Shown here: one piece after another, positions 1 through 6,140 of the stretch
How the letters are laid out: each line of letters opens with the position of its first letter
How positions within the stretch are numbered: the stretch's first letter is position 1
Source of the DNA: Anaerovibrio lipolyticus
Lineage (GTDB): Bacteria > Bacillota > Negativicutes > Selenomonadales > Selenomonadaceae
Reading direction: 5' to 3'
Assembly: GCF_021531495.1 (NCBI RefSeq)
Contig: NZ_JADYTY010000009.1
Span: 1 to 64,000, forward strand
DNA: 64,000 nucleotides
The notes under the pieces: model-generated
Databases searched by the model: none
Seen by the model: the letters and a program-made list of their open reading frames with translations, nothing else
Told to the model about the DNA's origin: nothing
Program-made: the position numbers and the translations under genes

Positions 1-75
1 CGGCGAGAGCGAGCACGATGAACAAGGAATTTTTCTAAGACATATACACTTTTGTCTATGTTTTTAGTAGCAGAT
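1..75 (+). mobile_element. Right end of an IS200/IS605-type (tnpB) element, cut by window start
   Basis: The first 75 bases match a second locus at about 25,780-25,863. Both share the block acgatgaa(c/t)aaggaa, a short hairpin with AGACA/TGTCT arms, and the terminal block agtagcagat; similarity stops right after that block in both places. This layout (a gatgaayaaggaa motif, a hairpin, then an abrupt end) is how right ends of tnpB-carrying IS200/IS605 elements usually look. The rest of this copy lies left of the window, so it cannot be said whether it carries an intact tnpB. The family call is recognition by eye and is moderate. Confidence 0.45.
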
Positions 76-125
76 GTTAGAAATCAAAGGATAGATTAGA
101 ATTGGATTACAATTGTATTTGGGTT

Positions 126-154
126 TTGCATTTGCTGGGGATTATCAGTATAAT
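126..154 (+). promoter_or_regulatory. Promoter for the 278-1198 gene
   Basis: TTGCAT (126-131), a 17-base spacer and TATAAT (149-154) form a near-consensus sigma-70 promoter. The leader is about 115 bases long and contains an inverted repeat AGCAGATTG (173-181) / CAATCTGCT (220-228). Confidence 0.6.
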
Positions 155-277
155 GTTATTATGTAGAAGAATAGCAGATTGAAACGAGGTGGCAGGTGGC
201 TGCGCCGGTTATCTATCAACAATCTGCTGAAGAAGATGTATAGAGAGTTGGGAAAAGGATTAAGAAGGAGTGGTTTT

Positions 278-1198
278 ATGGTAAGAAAGTTAATGAGCCT
301 GCTGATGTGTGCAGTTTTGATGTTTACTATGACAGGAACAGCCTTTGCAGATGTAGCCAATACAGCAGATGACAAGCTGGCTGCTGTGGAGGTTACTTTA
401 TATGGTACAGCCCAGACAGGGCCTTTGGCAGATAGAATTAGCAAGCTGGAAAAGGATTTTGAGGGAGTGCATACTGAGGGCAGTATGATGGATCGCATTA
501 ATGCCCTATATGATGCCACCTACGACAATTCTACCAGTCCATCCCTGATTACCCAGATGAATGCTTTGGAGTGGACTATTTCTCACAAGGTAAGCATGGA
601 CTGCATGCAGCAGCGGGTAACGGATATGGAGATTAATGTTTATGGCAAAACCTCTACAGGCACCTTTAAGTCCAGAGTAGAGGCCTTGTCTGAATTTGCC
701 TTTGGCTCCAAGACTATTCCTTTGGTGCAGACCACTATTCCAGCTAATACATTGGCCAAGGTAGCTTTGGTGGATAGACTTAATGCCAAGAATCTGAAAA
801 AAGGTGATGTAGTTCGCTTTAAGGCTGCTGAGGATGTTATTGAGGATGGCATGCTGTTGTTTACTGAAGGAGCTGCTGGCGAGGGTGTTGTAACCAAGGT
901 TAGCCAGGCCAAGAATTTTGGCCGCAATGCAGAGATTGAGGTGGATTTCAAGTATCTGACTGCGGTGGATGGCCGTCAACTGGATATGCTGCTAGGTGAG
1001 GAATCCAAGAAGAGCATGGAGCAGTTAGGAATGGCTGCTGGGGCCAGCCTTGCCGGTATGCTGGTGCTGGGGCCAATTGGCATTATTGGCGGCGCCTTTG
1101 TCAACGGCAAGAATATCGATCTGCCAGAGGGCACCGAGCTGTATATCCAGACTCGCAACGATGAGGTAATCTACGCAATCCCAACCACCGCAGAATAA
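278..1198 (+). CDS. Exported protein with coiled-coil repeats and a C-terminal glycine-rich segment
   Basis: 306 residues from the ATG at 278, chosen because AAGGAG lies 8 bases upstream and the protein then opens with a clean signal peptide (MVRKLMSLLMCAVLMF... cut near AFA-D). The upstream in-frame extension to 179 is basic, lacks a ribosome site and overlaps the leader hairpin. After the signal come repeated units of the type L(Y/F)G..QTG.L..RI..LEKD, predicted as short helical repeats. The C-terminal third (GDVVRFKAAEDV onward) is beta-rich, with a hydrophobic glycine-rich stretch near residues 250-275. Proteins of this build are common, uncharacterised envelope proteins in Negativicutes. 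No enzyme motif is seen. It is followed after 27 bases by the MNT gene, which starts its own unit. Confidence 0.75.
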   Translation: MVRKLMSLLMCAVLMFTMTGTAFADVANTADDKLAAVEVTLYGTAQTGPLADRISKLEKDFEGVHTEGSMMDRINALYDATYDNSTSPSLITQMNALEWTISHKVSMDCMQQRVTDMEINVYGKTSTGTFKSRVEALSEFAFGSKTIPLVQTTIPANTLAKVALVDRLNAKNLKKGDVVRFKAAEDVIEDGMLLFTEGAAGEGVVTKVSQAKNFGRNAEIEVDFKYLTAVDGRQLDMLLGEESKKSMEQLGMAAGASLAGMLVLGPIGIIGGAFVNGKNIDLPEGTELYIQTRNDEVIYAIPTTAE

Positions 1199-1225
1199 GC
1201 TTTGAATGTATGGAGGGTGATAGGT

Positions 1226-1507
1226 ATGACCTTGGAGGAAATCTACAGAGAAGTAATTGGGATATGTAGAAAATATAATGCTACTAAGGTGGTTTTATAT
1301 GGTTCAAGAGCCAAGCAAACTTATCGTCCGGAAAGTGACATTGATATAGCTGTTTCTGGCGTGGTTGATATAGGGGCTTTGCAGGAAGAAATGGAAAATA
1401 TTCCTACCCTATATACTGTGGATGTATTATCCTTGGATGAATGTAAAAATAATCTTTTGTTGGAGGATATTAGGGAATATGGACGAGAAATTTATTCGGC
1501 GGTTTGA
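1226..1507 (+). CDS. MntA-type minimal nucleotidyltransferase (antitoxin of a MNT/HEPN pair)
   Basis: 93 residues. The start at 1226 is preferred over 1202 because GGAGGGTG lies 10 bases upstream. The polymerase-beta fold signature GSX10DXD is exact: G26-S27, then D38-I-D40. Enzymes of this type (MntA of HepT/MntA) use ATP to add AMP groups to the partner HEPN RNase and silence it. The downstream HEPN gene overlaps this one by 29 bases, a translationally coupled arrangement typical of such modules. Assignment to type VII toxin-antitoxin follows from the family and the pairing. A housekeeping substrate-binding pair is the alternative reading. Confidence 0.85.
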   Translation: MTLEEIYREVIGICRKYNATKVVLYGSRAKQTYRPESDIDIAVSGVVDIGALQEEMENIPTLYTVDVLSLDECKNNLLLEDIREYGREIYSAV

Positions 1508-1883
1508 ATCCTATAAGAACTCCTTAGCTAGTTTGGCAGAAGCAAGGGAACGAGATATGACAGATTCTTTTGTTTTAAGTGGTACAAGTGCAAAGTTTTC
1601 AATAACATTTGATTTGGCTTGGAAGGTAATGAAGGATATTCTGTGGCAGTATTATGAGATTAGGGATTTTGTGGCAGGCTCTCCAAGAGAGGTATTGCGA
1701 CATTCCTTCAAGGCTCGGCTGATTCAAGGCGATGAATGGATGGAAATGCTAAAGGTTCGCAATCAGCTGTCTCATGACTATGATGGATTGGTGGTAAAGG
1801 AATATTGCCAGATTATTGTGGATAGCTATATTGAAAAGCTGGAAGAATTTCAGGCTAGAGTAGTCGCTGTGTTGCAAAGTTAA
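1479..1883 (+). CDS. HepT-like HEPN protein (toxin RNase, HI0074 family)
   Basis: 134 residues from the internal ATG at 1479; the longer frame from 1422 reads through the antitoxin gene in another frame and has no ribosome site. The RNase motif RX4HXY is present as R94-NQLS-H99-D-Y101. In characterised HepT proteins the Tyr of this motif is the residue AMPylated by MntA. The protein is predicted all-helical, as expected for HEPN. It was formerly annotated as nucleotidyltransferase substrate-binding protein. The motif is intact, so an active toxin is plausible. Confidence 0.85.
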   Translation: MDEKFIRRFESYKNSLASLAEARERDMTDSFVLSGTSAKFSITFDLAWKVMKDILWQYYEIRDFVAGSPREVLRHSFKARLIQGDEWMEMLKVRNQLSHDYDGLVVKEYCQIIVDSYIEKLEEFQARVVAVLQS

Positions 1884-1961
1884 AAAGTATATATAGTAAA
1901 ATGAGACTTATTTAGTGGGAGCTTTAGAATCCCAATGAATTTAGTCGAATAAATCCAGAGC

Positions 1962-2012
1962 CTAACGGGTGCTTAACTCCCTCCTAAGAGGAGGGAGTTA
2001 AGCACCCGTTAG
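1962..2012. repeat. 24-bp perfect inverted repeat with a 3-base loop
   Basis: Arms 1962-1985 and 1989-2012 are exact reverse complements separated only by AAG. The arms include the GC-rich block CTCCCTCCT / AGGAGGGAG. There is no T-run after it, so it is not a standard terminator; a proper terminator follows at 2026. It sits in the 390-base gap between the HEPN gene and the Rpn-like gene, where no coding frame is visible. Confidence 0.8.
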
Positions 2013-2025
2013 CGTGGGGGAAATG

Positions 2026-2072
2026 CTCCTTCAGGAATCATTGGTATGGATGGTTTCTGAAGGAGTTTTTTA
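2026..2072 (+). terminator. Rho-independent terminator after the MNT/HEPN operon
   Basis: Arms 2026-2037 and 2054-2065 pair over 12 bases with one G-T, followed by TTTTTTATT. It probably ends the MNT/HEPN transcript, with the 1962 hairpin inside the 3' UTR. Confidence 0.7.
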
Positions 2073-2274
2073 TTAGGGAAATGTATTACATGATTGATGT
2101 GAGTGGGCGAATGATGGTAAAAAAATAATATATTCATGTTATGTGTTATAAATATATATTAGTTATATACTAATATTATTAATACACATCAATGCAAAAA
2201 TTAAAATATTTCAGGATATTACTTTACCACAAGTATAGTTTATGATAGAATTTATCTGAGGGGTGGTGGTGTTA

Positions 2275-3099
2275 ATGGGGAATAGGGCAAGGATTCGGCG
2301 GGATGCCATGAGTCTAAATCCTATAGATGATGCACTGTTTCAGAAGATGGCGGAGGATACGGGATTCTGTCAGGAAATATTGCAGGTTATTTTGAATGAT
2401 AAGGCTTTACAGGTTATGGATAATGTTCCGCAATTTATGCTGAAAAATTTGCAGGGGCGTTCCTGTATTTTGGATGTTAAATGCACCTTGGGTGATGGGC
2501 GAATTGTCAATGCCGAAGTACAAAAATCCGACAATGATGATCATCAACGGCGAGTGCGGTATAACGCAGCCTTGTTGACAGCTAATATTGCAGAGCCGGG
2601 GGATAGATTCAAGGCGATTCCCAATGTAGTAGTGGTATTCATATCTAAATTTGATATGTACAAGTCTGGCAAGGCGTTGTATCATGTAGATAGAATTATT
2701 CGAGAAAATGGTACAATGGTGGATAATGGTTTTTCAGAGTTATATGTGAATGCTGAAGTGCAGGATGATTCAGATGTTGCTAAGTTAATGGAGATATTTA
2801 CCAGGCATGATGCATACGATGATGAAATGTTTCCGATTACATCAAAACGTAAACGGCTGTTTAAAACTACAGAGGAAGGAGTGAATGAAATGTGTGAGGT
2901 TATTGAGAAATATATAGCTGAAGGACGACGTGAAGGTATACGTAAAGGCATACGTAAAGGTAGAAGTGAAGGACGTAGAGAGGGAAAGGCAGAGGCTATA
3001 AGGAACTTGATGGAGTCCATGAGTATGACGGCGGAGCAGGCCATGAAGGCTTTGAAAATACCAGCAGGAGAGTTCGAAAAATATATGACCTTGCTGTGA
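2275..3099 (+). CDS. Rpn-family PD-(D/E)XK nuclease / putative transposase
   Basis: 274 residues from the ATG at 2275; GAGGGGTGG lies about 8 bases upstream, while the three GTG codons at 2263-2271 overlap it. The N-terminal two thirds match the PDDEXK_2 family: start region NPIDDALFQKM, then the catalytic strand DVKCTLGDGRIVNAEVQ with the D...ExQ signature. The C-terminus has the usual charged EGxxEGxxKG-type run (residues ~220-240) and ends in a short helical segment. RpnA-type proteins cut DNA and promote RecA-independent recombination. They are often mobile and multicopy. No terminal repeats are seen here, so it stands as a single gene. Confidence 0.8.
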   Translation: MGNRARIRRDAMSLNPIDDALFQKMAEDTGFCQEILQVILNDKALQVMDNVPQFMLKNLQGRSCILDVKCTLGDGRIVNAEVQKSDNDDHQRRVRYNAALLTANIAEPGDRFKAIPNVVVVFISKFDMYKSGKALYHVDRIIRENGTMVDNGFSELYVNAEVQDDSDVAKLMEIFTRHDAYDDEMFPITSKRKRLFKTTEEGVNEMCEVIEKYIAEGRREGIRKGIRKGRSEGRREGKAEAIRNLMESMSMTAEQAMKALKIPAGEFEKYMTLL

Positions 3100-3137
3100 T
3101 GGATTTAGAACCTATAATAAGCAATATGGAGGTTACT

Positions 3138-3944
3138 ATGGGACTGGCGAATTTGTTTCTTGGAAAATGGGTTGGAATAGGCACAGCACTTTGTTTGAGC
3201 CTGATGCTGGAAGCAGGCTCAGCCTATGCCTTTCAGAATCTGGAAAAGGACGCAAGGGGGCCGGAGGTGTTGCAGGTACAGAAGCAGCTGCAGTTTCTAG
3301 GCTACAAGATAGCCAAGCTGGATGGCAGCTTTGACAATTCTACCTACCGGGCTGTTATGTCCTTTCAGCGGGATCAAAAAATCAAAATCACCGGGGTGGT
3401 AGATCGCAAAACCTTCAATGCCATACAGGTAGCCCGCCGGAATGCCAATCTGGCAGGCCGGGTAGAGAATATAGGCGGCTCTATGGCAGGAGAAGGCCTG
3501 GACATAGAGGAAAGCTGGGAAGCTCTCAAAGGGCAGGGTACTAATGTGCCAGAGAGTCAGCCCTTTTTGGCTCGCCAGCAGGTGCCTCAGCTTCTGACCA
3601 CCGCCAAAAAATACATAGGAGTGCCCTATCAGTTCGGGGGAGATACCCCCAAGGCCTTTGACTGCTCCGGCTACCTCCAGTATGTATTTGCCCAGAACGG
3701 CATGAAGCTGCCTCGGACAGCAGATTTGCAGTACAAGCTAGGCAAGAGCATGACTGCCGGCAAGCTGGAGGCTGGGGATCTGGTATTCTTCACCACCTAT
3801 GAGCCGGGAGCCTCCCACTGCGGCATTTACCTAGGGCAAGGGGAGTTTATCCACGCCTCATCCAGCAAGGGAGTACGGATTGACAAACTAAATGACAGCT
3901 ACTGGAAAAGCAAATATTATGGTGGCAAGCATATAGTCAAATAG
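3138..3944 (+). CDS. Exported NlpC/P60 peptidoglycan endopeptidase with a peptidoglycan-binding domain
   Basis: 268 residues. The start at 3138 is chosen for GGAGG 6 bases upstream and a signal peptide directly after it (cut near SAYA-F). Residues ~35-90 form a PG_binding_1 domain (GPEVLQVQKQLQFLGY, DGSFDNSTYRAVMSFQ). Residues ~145-268 form an NlpC/P60 domain with Cys176 in FDCSGYLQ, His227 in SHCGIYLG and a third polar residue His in GEFIHA. Such enzymes hydrolyse the stem peptide of peptidoglycan in the periplasm. It begins just after the Rpn-like gene and stands alone functionally. Confidence 0.9.
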   Translation: MGLANLFLGKWVGIGTALCLSLMLEAGSAYAFQNLEKDARGPEVLQVQKQLQFLGYKIAKLDGSFDNSTYRAVMSFQRDQKIKITGVVDRKTFNAIQVARRNANLAGRVENIGGSMAGEGLDIEESWEALKGQGTNVPESQPFLARQQVPQLLTTAKKYIGVPYQFGGDTPKAFDCSGYLQYVFAQNGMKLPRTADLQYKLGKSMTAGKLEAGDLVFFTTYEPGASHCGIYLGQGEFIHASSSKGVRIDKLNDSYWKSKYYGGKHIVK

Positions 3945-4119
3945 CCACCATATTTTATCCACAGAAATTTATAACCATGTCTGTTTATACAGATTGTTCG
4001 CCCTTATTTTGGGTTCCAGCAACACAAAAAAGGGAATTCTCTGCTGGTTACTCGTGTATAAACTTTGCATAAATATACAGAAATTTGTATAGTCCCTGTG
4101 CATATGTTGTGAATAGCAA

Positions 4120-4170
4120 ATACTATATATAGTATCTAATATTGACACATGACACTATATATAGTAATAT
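4120..4170 (+). promoter_or_regulatory. Tandem NrdR boxes over the nrd promoter
   Basis: Two copies of the palindrome ACTATATATAGT lie at 4122-4133 and 4154-4165, centres 32 bp apart (three helical turns). They match the NrdR box consensus acaCwAtATaTwGtgt and its usual spacing. TTGACA (4142-4147) lies between the boxes and a TAATAT -10 (4165-4170) abuts the second, so a bound NrdR would cover the promoter. The genes downstream belong to class III ribonucleotide reductase, the expected NrdR target. The rest of the 339-base gap (3945-4283) shows a CCAGCA/TGCTGG stem near 4016-4047 and no gene. Confidence 0.88.
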
Positions 4171-4283
4171 ATTGGTGTAAGTAATTACAAAAGTAAATTC
4201 CAATATATGCAAAAATATACGCATAAATGTAGACTTTATAGATTTTTCTACAGCGCATTTATGATATGAAAGGGACGAGATTA

Positions 4284-4571
4284 ATGTTAGTAAATGGTAT
4301 CAGCGTAACTGTAACAGGCTTGGAAGATATGTCCAAGAAGGAGATTATTGGCTACATCCAGATGCTTCAGCAGGAAAACAACGGAGATTTGGCCAAGCTG
4401 AGCATATCTCCTGCTGAGGACGGGGAAATCAATCTGGATTATGAGCTGCAGCCAGCTAAATTTGAGCGTATCCGTCGCATTACCGGCTATTTGGTAGGCA
4501 CCATTGATCGTTGGAACAATGCCAAAAAGGCCGAGGAACATGATCGGGTAAAGCATGCCGTTATTAACTAA
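4284..4571 (+). CDS. Short NrdD-like protein: glycyl-radical C-terminal segment of class III ribonucleotide reductase
   Basis: 95 residues from ATG 4284 (AAAGGGA about 10 bases upstream; the alternative start at 4266 has no ribosome site). Residues ~60-95 (RRITGYLVGTIDRW, ending DRVKH) match the last ~35 residues of anaerobic NrdD, including the R-x-x-G-Y glycine loop and the terminal RVKH. The first ~55 residues are a small separate segment (SVTVTGLEDMSKKEIIGYI). The large catalytic barrel with its active-site Cys residues and the zinc cysteines are absent, so it cannot be a reductase alone. It may be a spare or split glycyl-radical domain, as YfiD is for pyruvate formate-lyase. NrdR boxes and overlap with nrdG support a reductase role. 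No full nrdD is in the window. Confidence 0.7.
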   Translation: MLVNGISVTVTGLEDMSKKEIIGYIQMLQQENNGDLAKLSISPAEDGEINLDYELQPAKFERIRRITGYLVGTIDRWNNAKKAEEHDRVKHAVIN

Positions 4572-5112
4572 TCCCACAGTCACAGAGATTCCCCAGTTGG
4601 CAGTACCAGCCCATCGGCTGCAGATTGCAGGTACTGTAGGGGAATCCATTGTAGATGGGGAAGGCTATCGGTACACTATTTTTACCCAGGGCTGTCCTCA
4701 TAACTGTTTTGGCTGTCACAACCCTCAGACTCATGCTTTTCATGGCGGGAGACAGGTAGAGCCAGCCAAGCTGCTGCGGGATATTTTGGACAATCCCCTA
4801 CTGGAGGGAGTCACCTTTAGCGGTGGAGAGCCATTTTGTCAAGCCGCTGTCCTGGCAGAGCTGGGGCGGGAGCTAAAGGGCAGTGGATTGACCATCTGGT
4901 GCTACACAGGCTATACCCTGGAAGCCTTGCTGGGAAGCCGTCAGCAGGCAGTAAGACATTTGCTGCAACAGATAGATGTACTGGTGGATGGACCATATAT
5001 AGAGGAGCAGAGAGATATTAGCCTCCTGTTTCGAGGCAGCCGCAATCAGCGGCTTATCGATGTGCCTCAGACCTTGGCCAAGGGCCAAATAATTCTTCAT
5101 CCAGACCAGTAA
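4555..5112 (+). CDS. nrdG: Anaerobic ribonucleoside-triphosphate reductase activating protein
   Basis: 185 residues. It is a radical-SAM activase that generates the glycyl radical on NrdD by reductive cleavage of S-adenosylmethionine. The [4Fe-4S] motif CX3CX2C is C47-PHN-C51-FG-C54, followed by HNPQTH typical of NrdG and GVTFSGGEPF for SAM binding. Its start codon lies within the last 17 bases of the short NrdD-like gene, so the two are translationally coupled and share the NrdR-controlled promoter. Length is normal for NrdG. Confidence 0.93.
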   Translation: MPLLTNPTVTEIPQLAVPAHRLQIAGTVGESIVDGEGYRYTIFTQGCPHNCFGCHNPQTHAFHGGRQVEPAKLLRDILDNPLLEGVTFSGGEPFCQAAVLAELGRELKGSGLTIWCYTGYTLEALLGSRQQAVRHLLQQIDVLVDGPYIEEQRDISLLFRGSRNQRLIDVPQTLAKGQIILHPDQ

Positions 5113-5178
5113 AAACAGCATTACAGAGAGTTTTCATATCCCCCTGATACAATAATAGTTGTAAAGGGGGATTTTCTT

Positions 5179-6066
5179 ATGAATTTACATAAAATAGCCA
5201 AGGTCACCCGCCTGAACAAATTAAGCAAGGGACGGATGCTGTTAATAGCCGCAGCCGTTTCCTGGTCAGCCATGAACAGCTCTGTAGGCACCTGCACAGC
5301 AGCAGAGGCAGCCAGCTTGATAGCTCTCAGTGGCGGCGCCATTACGGCTACAGCGGATGTAACCCGCCTAAGGGGCATTCCTTACAAGAGCCGCAGTGGC
5401 CAGATTGTAGTCTCCGGCAGCAAATCCGATACAGATCACCAGCTGGTAGGCTGCGGTAGTCAGGCACAGGCCAGCTATGACAGAGCGAGAGCCAGTGAAC
5501 CTGCTATTACCATGGATATGCTGGAGATAGCCCATGAGCTGGGCACCTCTATGGAGGGGCTGGAGTATTCCGTCAAGACCGCCAGCAGTGTCCGCAGCAA
5601 GATTGAGCGCAAGACAGACAAGGCCCTGAAGGCAGGGCAGCAGCCCAAGACCGCCACAGAGTATGTGGAGGAAACCGGGGATTTGATTCGCTACACCCAG
5701 GTAGCCAAGAACAGCCAGTTGGCCACTATAGCCCGCCGTACTGTAAATCTGTTGGAGAAGCGGGGCTATACCGTAGACAAGCTGGATAACAAATATCTGA
5801 ATGAGGCAGGCCGGTACAAGGCCATTCATCTGGATATTACCAGCCCCCAGGGCATTAGCTTTGAGATGCAGCTCCACTCCCCAGAGACGCTGGAGGCAGG
5901 CAAAGCCACCCACGGTATGTACGAGGAGTGGCGGCGGCCAGAAACCAGCCCACAGCGGAAGGAACAGCTATACACTCAGATAAAATCCATTTATGACAAC
6001 TTGCCCCAGCCCAAGGGCATTATGTCCTTGGCCAGCTTTGACCACAGCCACCCAGGTGGCGCCTAA
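5179..6066 (+). CDS. Secreted protein with a RelA/SpoT-like toxin domain
   Basis: 295 residues with a long N-terminal export signal (basic start, hydrophobic MLLIAAAVSW near residues 20-35, AEA cut region); ribosome site AAAGGGGG precedes the ATG. A spacer leads to a C-terminal domain, residues ~165-290, with the order DLIRYTQV ... LLEKRGYTVDKLDNKY ... GRYKAIHLDI ... ISFEMQLHSPETL ... THGMYEEWR. That order (D..RYT, Y.a.H, FE.Q.H, H..YE) resembles the alpha/beta core of RelA/SpoT (p)ppGpp synthetases. The same pattern recurs as an effector domain in polymorphic toxins and phage MuF-type proteins. No immunity gene is evident next door. Expression, target and catalytic activity are inference. 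The adjacent gene is the convergent hybrid kinase. Confidence 0.55.
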   Translation: MNLHKIAKVTRLNKLSKGRMLLIAAAVSWSAMNSSVGTCTAAEAASLIALSGGAITATADVTRLRGIPYKSRSGQIVVSGSKSDTDHQLVGCGSQAQASYDRARASEPAITMDMLEIAHELGTSMEGLEYSVKTASSVRSKIERKTDKALKAGQQPKTATEYVEETGDLIRYTQVAKNSQLATIARRTVNLLEKRGYTVDKLDNKYLNEAGRYKAIHLDITSPQGISFEMQLHSPETLEAGKATHGMYEEWRRPETSPQRKEQLYTQIKSIYDNLPQPKGIMSLASFDHSHPGGA

Positions 6067-6085
6067 ATAAAAATGCCTAAATAAA

Positions 6086-6140
6086 AAACATGATGATAGC
6101 TCCTTAGAAATCTGCTTTGGAATTATCATCATGTTTTTTT
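6086..6140. terminator. Bidirectional terminator between convergent genes
   Basis: Arms 6086-6098 and 6124-6136 (AAACATGATGATA-type) pair exactly, with A-runs on the left and T-runs on the right, so it can end both the secreted protein gene and the convergent kinase gene. Confidence 0.8.

Noticed and set aside
3955-3963. Perfect DnaA box TTATCCACA upstream of the nrd genes
   Set aside because: A single 9-base match is expected by chance about once in two windows of this size; no cluster of boxes or AT-rich unwinding element accompanies it.
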